Shown here piece by piece: positions 16,134 to 24,519 of a stretch of DNA of 64,000 bases. The notes beneath the pieces are model-generated. The model saw nothing but the letters and a program-made list of their open reading frames with translations. It did not search any database and was not told where the DNA came from. Every line of letters begins with the position of its first letter. Within the stretch, counting starts at the first letter, position 1. Source of the DNA: Nitrospira sp. (GTDB lineage Bacteria > Nitrospirota > Nitrospiria > Nitrospirales > Nitrospiraceae). The stretch is taken from assembly GCA_016715825.1 (NCBI GenBank), contig JADJXO010000003.1, positions 424,903 to 488,902 on the forward strand. The letters are read 5' to 3'. The translations under genes and the position numbers were made by a program.

Positions 16134-16757
16134 TCAGGCAGCCCGCTTCTTGAGGCGCGATGTCAACAGCCCCGCTAAGCCTGACCCGAACAACAGGGCG
16201 GCGGCAGGTAATGGGACCGCAGCGAGTTCAGCCGTGCCGTTCAATGTGAACTGGAGCGAAAAACGGTTCCATCCCGTCGGTAAGCCCGCAAGTCCGCTTA
16301 AGCTGCGAGTCCAGCTCAAGCCGGTGAAGGCGTTAGTCGTGTCGTTGAAGGTCCCAGTTGCGTTGCCGCCGACAGTAAGCGATAGGTTCGTGCCCAGTCC
16401 TGTCAATTGGCCACCCAGCGACGTCAGGTCGGCCGTGATGGTCGATCCGCTCGTGCTGCTGGCCGGCACGGGATTCGGACCTCCCGTAAAGAGGGCGAAG
16501 GTGTAGGGCCCTAGCGGAACCGGAGCAATGATGTTCGGCAAGGGCTGGTACTGGCCCATCACGATTTGCCCGTTTGTCGTAAAATTGCTCGACAAAATGG
16601 TGCCGCCGCTGCTGTTCTTCAGCGACACGGACCCGCTCGTGAAGTCCAGTTCCGTGACGGTCGCCGCCTCCGACTGCCCTGGTGGGACGCAAAGCGTCAA
16701 CAACAGGAGCATCATGGTCAGCCCTGATGTCATTGTCCTCGAAGAGGAGTTCTTCAT
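16134..16757 (-). CDS. VPLPA-CTERM sorting domain protein
   Basis: About 207 residues. Two adjacent ATGs (ending 16757 and 16760) begin the signal peptide; the first of these fits AAAGGA spacing better. The mature part (ATVTELDFTSGSVSL, GQIVMGQYQPLP, ATGTFNDTTNAFTGLSW) resembles the protein at 23648-24262 (AVTQLDLTGGAVNF, LKLGQYQAIG, ATGLFNQDSREF), so these two are distant paralogues. The end is VPLPAAALLFGSGLAGLLTS plus RLKKRAA. Weak matches to the 16-bp motif occur near 16903-16946 upstream. Confidence 0.88.
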   Translation of the reverse strand: MKNSSSRTMTSGLTMMLLLLTLCVPPGQSEAATVTELDFTSGSVSLKNSSGGTILSSNFTTNGQIVMGQYQPLPNIIAPVPLGPYTFALFTGGPNPVPASSTSGSTITADLTSLGGQLTGLGTNLSLTVGGNATGTFNDTTNAFTGLSWTRSLSGLAGLPTGWNRFSLQFTLNGTAELAAVPLPAAALLFGSGLAGLLTSRLKKRAA

Positions 16758-17003
16758 CATCCTATCCTTTCCGGCCAAGAGCCGCCCCTCAGCCATCGCC
16801 ACGTGTGACAGCCCTAATTTTCGTAGCCAGACCACACAATGAATACAGGCTCTCCATAGACATACAGATTCTTCATACGCCCGACCATACCAATCCCTCG
16901 TGGGGAGGGCTACAGATGAAAACTAATACCTGCAACACTTTTGTCCAAACTTGCGAAGTAGAGGTGGTGAGCAGAGGAACGGATACGAGATTCTTCTGGG
17001 GGA

Positions 17004-18584
17004 CTAACGCAGCAACAGCTCGAACGCGATGCGTTCGAGAAACAGTTTTCGGTAAGCTTCGGACTTCCGCACTTGACGGCTTTCCATCGGATTGTAGTCG
17101 TCGGTGATCGTGAACCCATCCGTGTCGCGTATCCTGTGCTCATGCTCGATGAGCCAGCGAATGCGGGTATCTTCACTGGACGCATCCAGAACGATCGGAG
17201 CTTCGGAGGCCAGAAACACGAAGTCCGTGAAGTCCGACTTCTCTGTGGTAAACACCCGGAGATGAGGGAAGAGGCTCTGTAACGTCCGATACACCGCCGC
17301 GACGGCATCGGATCCTTCACCGGTCATAAACCCAACGTAGTTGAGCGCCAGCAGCCCTCCTTCGTTCAAGAGGGAGCGCAGTTCACTCAGCATCTCCTGG
17401 GTGAGCAGGTGGGTCGGTTCCGTGCCGCCGGTGAAGCAATCATGGATGATGAGGTCATAGCGCCGGTTGAGTTGCTTGATCTCATACCGTGCGTCGCCGA
17501 CGAGGAAACGTCCGGTCGGCTGAAAATTGAAAAACCTCTGGGCCGCGTCCGCCACCGCCGGGTCGATTTCAATCGTGTCGGTGGCGATGCCCTTTGATTT
17601 GAGATCGCGGGCGACATGCCCTCCACCCAGGCCGATGAGCAAGGCCTGAGAGGCCTGAGGACGAAACAACGGCAGCAGCCCCAGCACCTGTTGGTAGCCG
17701 AGGACGCTCCGGTCCAATTTCATATCGACCGCGCTGATCACCGAAGCATCGGACAGCATCAGGCGGTAGCCACGCCGCTCATCGTCCACGACACGTACCC
17801 AGCCGTAGAGACTTTCCGCTTCAGATCGGACTGTGAAACCCTCAACCGACTTGTATGTGGCGGCTAGCCCGGATGTCGTCAGCGTGGCAAGCACCACAGC
17901 TACTACTATGAGTGATCCAGCCCATCGAGCCTTCACGCTGGCGGAGCGCTCATGCCAGACGATCAGAGCCGCAAGGGTGGCCAGTAGCAGACTGAGCGAG
18001 ACGAGAATCGCTTTCGTTCCGAACAGCGGTAAGAGGTAGAAGCCCAATAGCAGCGTGCCGGCGACGCTCCCGACCGTGCTGACCGCATAGACTGAGCCGG
18101 CCACAGTCCCCACCCCGCTCAGATCGCGCGTCGCGCGCTTGATGACGTACGGCCCGACCATCGCCAGCGCGGTCAACGGAAGCGTGAAGAGCAGCAGCGC
18201 ACTGCTGAACGCACCCGCGCGGAGGCCGAGCGGATCCGTAACGCGGAGAATCGGGCCGGTCAGAAAGGGAATCGCCGCCGTACCGAGCGCTGCGACCAGA
18301 ATCACATGGCTTAAGCGCAGCCCCGGTACTCGGTCGGACAGATAGCCGCCGAGGAAATATCCGAGCGCTAACGCGATCAAGGTCACTGCGATGAGAGAGG
18401 CCCACACGTACAGACTCACACCATAGAACGGCCCGATGATTCTGGTGCCGAGCAATTCCAGGATCATCACCGCTGCGCCGGTCGTCGTAACGGTCAAGTA
18501 GAGCACAGGCATTCCCCGGATCAGGTTGGATTCAGGGTGGCGCTGGGTGGGCTGTTGCAAGGCCAAACCGGACATCGTGTTCAT
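17004..18584 (-). CDS. Fused membrane/spermidine-synthase-like protein
   Basis: 526 residues from the ATG ending at 18584. The N-terminal half (about 20-260) has seven or more hydrophobic segments in the style of fused MFS/spermidine-synthase proteins (GTRIIGPFYGVSLYVWASLI, then GYFLGGYLSDR). The C-terminal half is a SAM-type Rossmann domain (LLIGLGGGHVARDL, TIEIDPAVADAA, FLVGDARYEI, YDLIIHDCFTG). True spermidine synthases have a DSSDP-type catalytic loop; here the aspartate is in HDCFTGG, so the substrate is uncertain. It is divergent from the VPLPA gene at 18917. Confidence 0.85.
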   Translation of the reverse strand: MNTMSGLALQQPTQRHPESNLIRGMPVLYLTVTTTGAAVMILELLGTRIIGPFYGVSLYVWASLIAVTLIALALGYFLGGYLSDRVPGLRLSHVILVAALGTAAIPFLTGPILRVTDPLGLRAGAFSSALLLFTLPLTALAMVGPYVIKRATRDLSGVGTVAGSVYAVSTVGSVAGTLLLGFYLLPLFGTKAILVSLSLLLATLAALIVWHERSASVKARWAGSLIVVAVVLATLTTSGLAATYKSVEGFTVRSEAESLYGWVRVVDDERRGYRLMLSDASVISAVDMKLDRSVLGYQQVLGLLPLFRPQASQALLIGLGGGHVARDLKSKGIATDTIEIDPAVADAAQRFFNFQPTGRFLVGDARYEIKQLNRRYDLIIHDCFTGGTEPTHLLTQEMLSELRSLLNEGGLLALNYVGFMTGEGSDAVAAVYRTLQSLFPHLRVFTTEKSDFTDFVFLASEAPIVLDASSEDTRIRWLIEHEHRIRDTDGFTITDDYNPMESRQVRKSEAYRKLFLERIAFELLLR

Positions 18585-18669
18585 GCATCTACATCTAGCA
18601 TGGATCAGGCACGACACAACGATCGATTTGACCACAGGGTAGTGAATCCCACGCGGTTTCAGTAGCACC

Positions 18670-18685
18670 TGTTGCATCTGGTGCA
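18670..18685 (+). promoter_or_regulatory. 16-bp motif-like element in the 17-18.9 kb divergent region
   Basis: TGTTGCATCTGGTGCA matches 12 of 16 positions of the motif and faces the VPLPA gene at 18917, though 232 bases away. The remaining 330-base region between 18585 and 18916 shows no supported gene. Confidence 0.3.
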
Positions 18686-18916
18686 CGTGTCTGTGGAGGA
18701 CCCGGTTCATATTTGGTACTAGGGTGACGACGCACGAATCGGACTGCTTTGATAATCAGGGAAAGGAGGAAAGCCATACATAGCTCAGGCCGGGTGGTGA
18801 ACCTCTACGAGCGCTAGGCCTGGTACAAATGGCGGCTTGGCGATCAGCTGAGACACTGTCTGTTTCTCGTATGTCAGCAAGAGTTCATTCATTTTAAACG
18901 ACATGAAAGGAGTGTT

Positions 18917-19990
18917 ATGAATAAAGCCCTCATACTGGGATCTCTGTCTGTCTTCAGCTTCATGTTGGCGGCGGGTACCGCCTCTGCTCACGTCGGCTAT
19001 GGCACGGAGCTCTACAACCAGTCTACCAATACGTTCGGTCCCACGGGGACCGGCGGGTTCAACCCTACCGTGTCCAGCAATGCGGGCTGGATTTCCGGCA
19101 TGAGCGATAACGGCGTGAATCGCACCGCGACGGTCGATACGCTGGCTGATAGCCATAACAACCGGGCCCGGTTCTTTAGTCTTGACCAAACGTCCACCGT
19201 CAGTATCACAGTGACCGGTACAGCGAACACGTTCCAACCAGGCCTCGGTCTCACACCCTCCACATTAAATCCGGGGTTCTCACTCTTCAGTGGGATGGTG
19301 CCCTTGGGTTCCCATGATGGCGTGGGTGACCTGAACGGATTGACTCCGGCTCAGATCACGGCCTTGCAGACTCCAGCCATGGTTGGGACCTCAGTCGGTG
19401 CCCCTGATGGAGGCCATCTGCAAAATGTCCCTGCCTATGCGACTTGGTCGCCGTTCTTCGACACCATGGATGAAATTATCCCAGAGGGTGGTGGTGCAGT
19501 GGATGCCGGTGGTCCCAATTGGGGTGTCTATCAATCGGACGGCAACGTGACCATGGGGAACAACAATGGTGAGGTAAGCACCATGACCTTCACGGGTGTC
19601 GCCGTCGGGGATGGCCATGACGGTGACGTGCAAGACAACCGTGTCACGTGGACCGGGACCCTAGGACCTGGCATCTATTCATTGTTCATCGGTGGTGCCA
19701 ATCAGACCGACTTGGCCTCCCTGTTTGAGGAAGTGCAGCAAGGCACGCCGATCGGATGTACGGACGTGTCCTCTTCTTGTAATGGCACGAACTTTGGTAA
19801 TCCGAGTGATCCCAACAACCCGGCTGCGACCGACCCCTACTTCAAGCTGCGTGGGGCGCGCAACATGCACATCTCTATGGCGGTGAACGGAGACGTGTCA
19901 CCGGTTCCCGTGCCAGCTGCTGCGTATCTGTTTGGGACAGGCCTCATCGGCCTGGCCGGCATGGCTCGGCGTAAGATGATGGCGAAATAA
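18917..19990 (+). CDS. VPLPA-CTERM sorting domain protein, large
   Basis: 357 residues: signal peptide (about 1-25, ending ASAHV), a Gly/Thr/Asn-rich extracellular part, and the tag VPVPAAAYLFGTGLIGLAG with ARRKMMAK. It shares NPGFSLFSGM and LGPGIYSLFIGG segments with the 6-9 kb VPLPA paralogues but is longer. An insert contains a CTDVSSSC pair that could form a disulfide. AAAGGAG precedes the ATG by 5-6 bases. A hairpin terminator follows at 20012-20042. Confidence 0.9.
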   Translation: MNKALILGSLSVFSFMLAAGTASAHVGYGTELYNQSTNTFGPTGTGGFNPTVSSNAGWISGMSDNGVNRTATVDTLADSHNNRARFFSLDQTSTVSITVTGTANTFQPGLGLTPSTLNPGFSLFSGMVPLGSHDGVGDLNGLTPAQITALQTPAMVGTSVGAPDGGHLQNVPAYATWSPFFDTMDEIIPEGGGAVDAGGPNWGVYQSDGNVTMGNNNGEVSTMTFTGVAVGDGHDGDVQDNRVTWTGTLGPGIYSLFIGGANQTDLASLFEEVQQGTPIGCTDVSSSCNGTNFGNPSDPNNPAATDPYFKLRGARNMHISMAVNGDVSPVPVPAAAYLFGTGLIGLAGMARRKMMAK

Positions 19991-20011
19991 TGCGGACGTA
20001 AAATCGTGTGT

Positions 20012-20042
20012 GCTCGGAGGGGTCGCTGTGACCTCTCCGAGC
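20012..20042 (+). terminator. Hairpin downstream of VPLPA gene 18917-19990
   Basis: GCTCGGAGGGGTC (20012-20024) pairs with GACCTCTCCGAGC (20030-20042) over 13 positions with one G-U, around a 5-base loop. The core CTCGGAGGG is also the core of the terminator at 21014-21049. Confidence 0.65.
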
Positions 20043-20104
20043 GGATCTTCGTTGAGCCTGGTCTGGTCGTTCCCCAAATACCTGAGCACTTTTAGCGATC
20101 TTTT

Positions 20105-20120
20105 TGTCACATCTGTAGCA
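20105..20120 (+). promoter_or_regulatory. 16-bp motif, distal copy upstream of gene 20471
   Basis: TGTCACATCTGTAGCA, a best-consensus copy, followed by CGGTAG after 11 rather than 15 bases. It lies about 350 bases before the next start. The 480-base region 19991-20470 holds this element, the copy at 20323 and a terminator, but no supported gene. Confidence 0.4.
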
Positions 20121-20322
20121 TCCGTTGTATCCGGTAGTAGTAGGAGTTTGACCGCTCTTGATATCATCGTTTTCCAGTAGGAGCAGGCGGAGTAGAGGAA
20201 AGAGAACGGCGTGGTTCGGTAGGAGCCAAAACTCGATATGGCGCGAGGAAACGGAATCGACCGGGTACACGTCATCCGACTGGTGCTGAAGCGTGCCAAT
20301 CCAATGCCGAAAATGTATTTCT

Positions 20323-20359
20323 TGTCACATATGGTAGCAGATGGTGCTCCGGTCGGTAG
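20323..20359 (+). promoter_or_regulatory. Candidate promoter/operator motif upstream of VPLPA gene 20471
   Basis: TGTCACATATGGTAGCA (20323-20339, one extra G) is followed after 14 bases by CGGTAG. The total distance from the start of the first element to CGGTAG is 31 bases, as at 8.5, 9.5 and 15.5 kb. Confidence 0.5.
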
Positions 20360-20470
20360 ACCTCCGTCGCCGCACAAATTATAAGCGTAGATATGACCGA
20401 ACAGAGCTCTATCTCATACGGTCAGATGGTGTTCCACTAGGTGCTTTTCACTTTAACAAAGGAGTTCAAT

Positions 20471-20995
20471 ATGACACGTACCAATAGGTTGAAGACGGCG
20501 ATTGCCGGATTCGTTGCCGCTGGAGCATTTGCCCTCGGCGCGACCGCACAGGCCGTCACCCTCGATGCAGGGGTTTTCAACAACACCCTCGGAAGCGCGG
20601 CGAACCCGGTCACGTTCAACGTCACTGCCGGGTCCGGGCTGTTCCTGGATACGATTAACTTCGACTTGGGTTCGTTCACCCATTTCAATATGACGTCCAC
20701 GGCGAACAACATTCTCAGCTTTGGTGCGCCGATTTTTGAGAACAACGGCGATACGGAAGTGGTGGCTGCAGCGCCCACCTTTACGAATCAACCGCTCGCG
20801 GATCTTGGATTGTCACGCGACTATCACCTGCACCCACAGGGTCTGAATCAAGGTGGCGGAACATACACTGTCTCATTGTGGGGATCGACTCTCGGAGGGC
20901 CAGGGGTGCCAATCCCGGGTGCCGTGTGGCTTTTTGGTACGGGTGTAGCCGGTTTGGCAGGACTAGCCCGTCGGAAGATGATGGCCAAGGCCTGA
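20471..20995 (+). CDS. VPLPA-CTERM-type sorting domain protein
   Basis: 174 residues from ATG 20471, which follows AAAGGAG and begins a signal peptide (LKTAIAGFVAAGAFALGATA). The frame is open ten codons upstream without a site. The mature protein contains GLFLDTINFDLGSF and ends with VPIPGAVWLFGTGVAGLAG and ARRKMMAKA, nearly the same basic tail as the protein at 18917. The variant VPIPG instead of VPLPA is within what such signals show. Function unknown. Confidence 0.88.
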   Translation: MTRTNRLKTAIAGFVAAGAFALGATAQAVTLDAGVFNNTLGSAANPVTFNVTAGSGLFLDTINFDLGSFTHFNMTSTANNILSFGAPIFENNGDTEVVAAAPTFTNQPLADLGLSRDYHLHPQGLNQGGGTYTVSLWGSTLGGPGVPIPGAVWLFGTGVAGLAGLARRKMMAKA

Positions 20996-21013
20996 TCGTT
21001 AGAACAGTGCTGT

Positions 21014-21049
21014 AACTCGGAGGGATCGATAGAGCGATCCCTCCGAGTT
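21014..21049 (+). terminator. Hairpin downstream of VPLPA gene 20471-20995
   Basis: A perfect 15-bp stem (AACTCGGAGGGATCG with CGATCCCTCCGAGTT) and 6-base loop, starting 19 bases after the stop and followed by GGTTT. Confidence 0.75.
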
Positions 21050-21139
21050 GGTTTCCACGGTTCGGCGGAGTGGATATTCGCTTGCATAGAGAATTCAGAG
21101 ACTGATTAACGGATGACTGTTCGTGGCAGGAGTGAACAT

Positions 21140-22468
21140 ATGAAACACAGACTCATGACGAAGATGTTCACCGGAGTGTGCCGCAGGTTCGTCATGGTTT
21201 CCATTTCAGCCCTGGTGTGGTGGAGTTCCTTGGGTATTGGCATGGCAGCCAGTCTTCACTCGTTTAATCCGAATAGCGCAGCCCCATATCTCGCCGGGAC
21301 AATGCTCTCGAGCAACCCATCGGTCATGGAAGCCCGTGTGACCTTTTTTCATCTGACAGAGTCCGTTGTGGAACTCGAAGCCTCTGTTCCGTCAGTGGTA
21401 GCGGAGCCCATTGCGCTCACGGGTCATACCGAGGGGAAACCCGATTCCTCTTTCCCGTCAGGCGCCGTTCTGTTTGCGCTGGTTTCCTTCGGGATGATCG
21501 GGATGGTCTCTCGCGGGGACATGGTGTCGAGGAAGTCGCACATGGCCACGGCAACCCAGCCCTCTCGCTCGAGTGCCGCCCGCGTCATCGGTCTGCTGTC
21601 GCCGGACTCCGTCTTTGCCGAAGAGATCGAAATGCAATTGCGCCAAGCAAGCTATGAAGTGCGAACGGCTGGTTCAGCGAGCGAAATTCTCATAACCTCC
21701 GATCCGACGAGCTTTCTCCTCATGGTCGTCGACCATCGAGTCCAAGATTGGGACATGCTCCGGACGGACCCTCTGCTTCGGCGGCTGCCACTGATGGGAG
21801 CGGTCCCGCGTGGTCACCTTTACACTGAGGATCAGTGTCTATCGGATCTCGAACGGGGGATGGATGGCGTTCATGATTTCAGAGACGGTGAAGGCCTGTT
21901 TCTTGCCAGAGTTCATGCCTATGCGCGACGAGTCGATGGTGATGCAATGCGACGTGGCGTCTATCAGGTCGGGGCCGTCAAATTGGATGCCGATACCCAT
22001 GAAGTGAGCATTTCAGGGCGCGCGGTGAAGCTGTCTGCCAAGCCGTTCGCGATCTTGGCCGCGCTCATGCGTGAGCCTTCAAAGATTTTCAGCAGACGGG
22101 AACTGGTGGATCTTGTGTGGGGACGGGATTTTGCAGTGGGTGGACACGCCTTGGATGTGCACATTCATGCTGTGCGGCAACAGTTGGACCGAGAACCGGA
22201 TCATCACTGCCGGCTGATGACCATCAAAGGTGTGGGATTCAAACTGAAACCTCTCTCCGCAGTCAATCCGGTAGTACCGGTGGCTGCTAATGCCGGCACG
22301 TTGCGCTGCTCCGTGACCGGCCGACTCGAACGCGTCCAGATGCCTTTGTCGGAATCGTCTGTCGCCGTTGCAAAGGACTGGCGCAAACCGTCTCTGCGTC
22401 GTCGGGCCAGGGAGCTTCGTAAACCGCTTGTGGCCGCACATCGTCACGCAGCCGCCTTGGCCGGATAG
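21140..22468 (+). CDS. Membrane-tethered OmpR-type winged-helix regulator with degenerate receiver
   Basis: 442 residues from ATG 21140 (GGCAGGAG upstream). Order: a transmembrane or signal helix (about 15-40), a periplasmic loop of some 75 residues, a second helix (SFPSGAVLFALVSFGMIGMV, about 113-135), a receiver-like domain (about 150-265) and an OmpR/PhoB winged helix (about 275-370; KLSAKPFAILAALMREPSKI, HALDVHIHAVRQQLDREPDH, TIKGVGFKL), then a basic tail. The receiver keeps an aspartate in LLMVVDHR, but lacks the acidic pair and the lysine. ToxR/CadC proteins have the reverse order, with the DNA-binding domain N-terminal. It lies among VPLPA genes, so a role in sensing that system is plausible but inferred. 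Confidence 0.8.
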   Translation: MKHRLMTKMFTGVCRRFVMVSISALVWWSSLGIGMAASLHSFNPNSAAPYLAGTMLSSNPSVMEARVTFFHLTESVVELEASVPSVVAEPIALTGHTEGKPDSSFPSGAVLFALVSFGMIGMVSRGDMVSRKSHMATATQPSRSSAARVIGLLSPDSVFAEEIEMQLRQASYEVRTAGSASEILITSDPTSFLLMVVDHRVQDWDMLRTDPLLRRLPLMGAVPRGHLYTEDQCLSDLERGMDGVHDFRDGEGLFLARVHAYARRVDGDAMRRGVYQVGAVKLDADTHEVSISGRAVKLSAKPFAILAALMREPSKIFSRRELVDLVWGRDFAVGGHALDVHIHAVRQQLDREPDHHCRLMTIKGVGFKLKPLSAVNPVVPVAANAGTLRCSVTGRLERVQMPLSESSVAVAKDWRKPSLRRRARELRKPLVAAHRHAAALAG

Positions 22469-22659
22469 GACGTCAACAATCTCTTTTGCGATCTTGTTCC
22501 GAGGCACGATAGACCATCCCGTCCCCATACGGCTCTCACGGACCAGAGGCCTCCTGTTGGAGACGGGTATGACACGTATGAAGTCAGCGGTAGGTAGTCA
22601 GCGAACAATGATTATGTCGCAGGCACTTGCTCGCGACCGTTCTACAAGGAGGGAGGCCC

Positions 22660-22965
22660 ATGAATAGGATAGGAATCACGGTGGTGCTTTTGGCGGCGTT
22701 GGGCGGGCCTGTGGGACTTGCACAAGGGGCGAGAGAGGAAGCGGTCGTCCTGATGTTCGACGGAAAATATTGTGATGCACACTTGAGTGAAGTTGAAGCC
22801 ACCCTCAGAAAAGTGGCAGGCGTCAAAGCCGTCGACACGAAGAGTATGAAAGGTCATGCCATTGTGACGGTCGAAGGAGCCAAGACAGACTCAGATCAGC
22901 TCGTTCAGGCGGTGAATAAAGTGAAAGGTGAGGGATGGCACTGTAGCGCACAGGTGATGCGGTAG
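22660..22965 (+). CDS. Small exported HMA-fold protein
   Basis: 101 residues from ATG 22660 (AAGGAGGGAGG upstream). A signal peptide (about 1-24) precedes a ferredoxin-like heavy-metal-associated fold (HLSEVEATLRKVAGVKAVDT, then GHAIVTVEG and LVQAVNKVKGEGWHC). The usual CxxC metal site is absent; only one cysteine precedes the first helix (KYCDAH) and one lies near the end. Metal binding is therefore uncertain. It is followed by the excisionase-like gene. Confidence 0.8.
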   Translation: MNRIGITVVLLAALGGPVGLAQGAREEAVVLMFDGKYCDAHLSEVEATLRKVAGVKAVDTKSMKGHAIVTVEGAKTDSDQLVQAVNKVKGEGWHCSAQVMR

Positions 22966-23023
22966 CCTCGCCGCACAATGGATGCCGGTTCCTTTGGCGG
23001 CGATCTCTCAATCAGGATTGACG

Positions 23024-23278
23024 ATGGAACCGATCTTGCTGCGGATACAGGAAACAGCCAAGCTCCTGAGGGTCAGTAAATGGACGATCTACCGGTGGGT
23101 TGACGAGGGCCGGTTGCGTGGCACCAAGATCGGCCGAGGCAGTTTGAGGGTCTTTCGAGCATCGGTGGAGGAGCTGATCGAGAAGACTCGAATCGAAGAT
23201 CCGGTGGGCCCCCGTGGCCTGGAGCCTCGCACGGAACGCGTTAAGACCATCAGTCCAAAGACCCACAAAAAACGCTGA
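23024..23278 (+). CDS. Excisionase/AlpA-type helix-turn-helix DNA-binding protein
   Basis: 84 residues from ATG 23024. LLRIQETAKLLRVSKWTIYR, then WVDEGRLRGTKIGRGSLRVF, is the helix-turn-helix of the MerR-like excisionase (helix_turn_helix, excisionase family) group. The C-terminus is basic and extended. Such genes occur with mobile elements, but no integrase is near. It may be a stand-alone regulator or the remnant of a lost element. A short GLEPRTER segment near the end also occurs in unrelated predicted ORFs and may be chance. Confidence 0.8.
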   Translation: MEPILLRIQETAKLLRVSKWTIYRWVDEGRLRGTKIGRGSLRVFRASVEELIEKTRIEDPVGPRGLEPRTERVKTISPKTHKKR

Positions 23279-23532
23279 CTGATGCGACTATGTGATTGTC
23301 CCACAAACCTGGTTCGGGAAGAACAACGCTGACGCCCGTAATCCTCTCTGATCCCTAACACCTGCCTTTTCTTATCTGCTCCATCGTCGCGCCATCAAAC
23401 AATCGGAACACTCAGGCCTAAGCAACCCTCAGCTACGATTGCCAACCGATCTGTGGCGGGCATTACGCTCCGACTGCGTCAAGACCGGCATCTTTGCTAT
23501 ACATTTACTACGTTTGCTATCATCAACCAATC

Positions 23533-23588
23533 TTGATAATTGTTTAACACCAAACACCTACATTTCCTCCTTTCACGAGCTGTATACT
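23533..23588 (+). promoter_or_regulatory. Possible promoter upstream of gene 23648
   Basis: TTGATA (23533) and TTAACA (23544) are 11 bases apart, and TATACT follows at 23583. This recalls the three promoters at 28.7, 35.8 and 39.0 kb, but the distance to the last element differs. The 369-base gap 23279-23647 shows no gene. Confidence 0.3.
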
Positions 23589-23647
23589 TCGGCTCACTGG
23601 TCGTGGAGAGGTTCCTCCAGTAGCTTCACTTCAAAAGGACACACATC

Positions 23648-24262
23648 ATGATGCACCCAACTCTCTTCCTGATGATCGGATTGGTTGGTCTCGGGCTGTC
23701 GGCGACACCTGTTCATGCGGCGGCCGTGACACAGCTGGATTTGACCGGAGGCGCAGTGAATTTCGGAGGACAGCACCACGAGATGATGGACCGTCTGCTC
23801 GGCCAAGATGGTACGTTGAAGTTAGGTCAATATCAGGCGATCGGTGAGATCGTTCCGTCGATCGGCAAGTCTTGCGAGACCTTCTCGATCTTCACGTCTG
23901 GGTTCCATAGCGCGCCCGCTCCGACGGCTACGATTTCCGGTTCATCAATTTCGGTCGACTTGTCCTCATTATTCTTTGGCACAAGCCGTGGCAGCTTCCA
24001 CCAAACATGGAATATCGGCAGCCAGGCGACCGGCCTGTTCAACCAAGACAGTCGTGAATTTACGGTTTCATGGAATCATGTGTTCGACGGAGACAATCAA
24101 GCGGGACCGGCGACATTTTTCTTGAAAGGCATCGTAGCATTCGCAGTTGACTCTCAGCCGGTGCCGATTCCAGCCGGCGTCGTGCTCTATGCCACAGGGC
24201 TGTTCGGTGTGGGTTCATGGAGCTGGTGGCGCCGTCGAGCAAGTCTCACGGCTGCAGCCTAA
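23648..24262 (+). CDS. VPLPA-like sorting domain protein
   Basis: 204 residues: signal peptide (about 1-24), a mature part related to the protein at 16134-16757 (AVTQLDLTGGAVNF, GTLKLGQYQAIG, ISVDLSSLFFG), and a C-terminal signal of variant form (VPIPAGVVLYATGLFGVGS, then WWRRR). AAAAGGA precedes the two adjacent ATGs. The tag deviates from the AAAWLFGSG consensus but keeps the VPxPA-helix-basic order. Confidence 0.82.
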   Translation: MMHPTLFLMIGLVGLGLSATPVHAAAVTQLDLTGGAVNFGGQHHEMMDRLLGQDGTLKLGQYQAIGEIVPSIGKSCETFSIFTSGFHSAPAPTATISGSSISVDLSSLFFGTSRGSFHQTWNIGSQATGLFNQDSREFTVSWNHVFDGDNQAGPATFFLKGIVAFAVDSQPVPIPAGVVLYATGLFGVGSWSWWRRRASLTAAA

Positions 24263-24519
24263 GACCAATTTCGCGTTTTCGAATCTCACTTCAGCAGCGA
24301 GGTCTCTCTCCGGATCGTCATTCGTAGGCTTTTCAGCCAGATTTCCGATCCATCCTGAAGGCCTTCATCAGGCCCTCGCCATCTTACTACTGAGTCATTC
24401 TATCTCTGTTGTCGCACCGAATGACAACGCCTGCTCACGAATCGTTCAGAGATCTTCATTCTGATAATTATCTGCAGGTTTCACCGTTGACTACGCCCGT
24501 AGGGTGCTGTAGGAAAACC

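Noticed and set aside
18595..18777. Minus-strand ORF of 60 codons in the 18.6-18.9 kb region
   Set aside because: No ribosome site, no recognisable features, and it covers a likely divergent promoter region.
8503..20359. Sigma-54 promoters for the VPLPA genes
   Set aside because: The 16-bp motif ends like a -12 element, but the invariant GG of the -24 element is missing in all copies. It was kept only as an unassigned motif.
23024..23278. Boundary of an integrated mobile element near the excisionase-like gene
   Set aside because: No integrase, tRNA or attachment-site repeat is visible nearby, so a mobile element cannot be supported.
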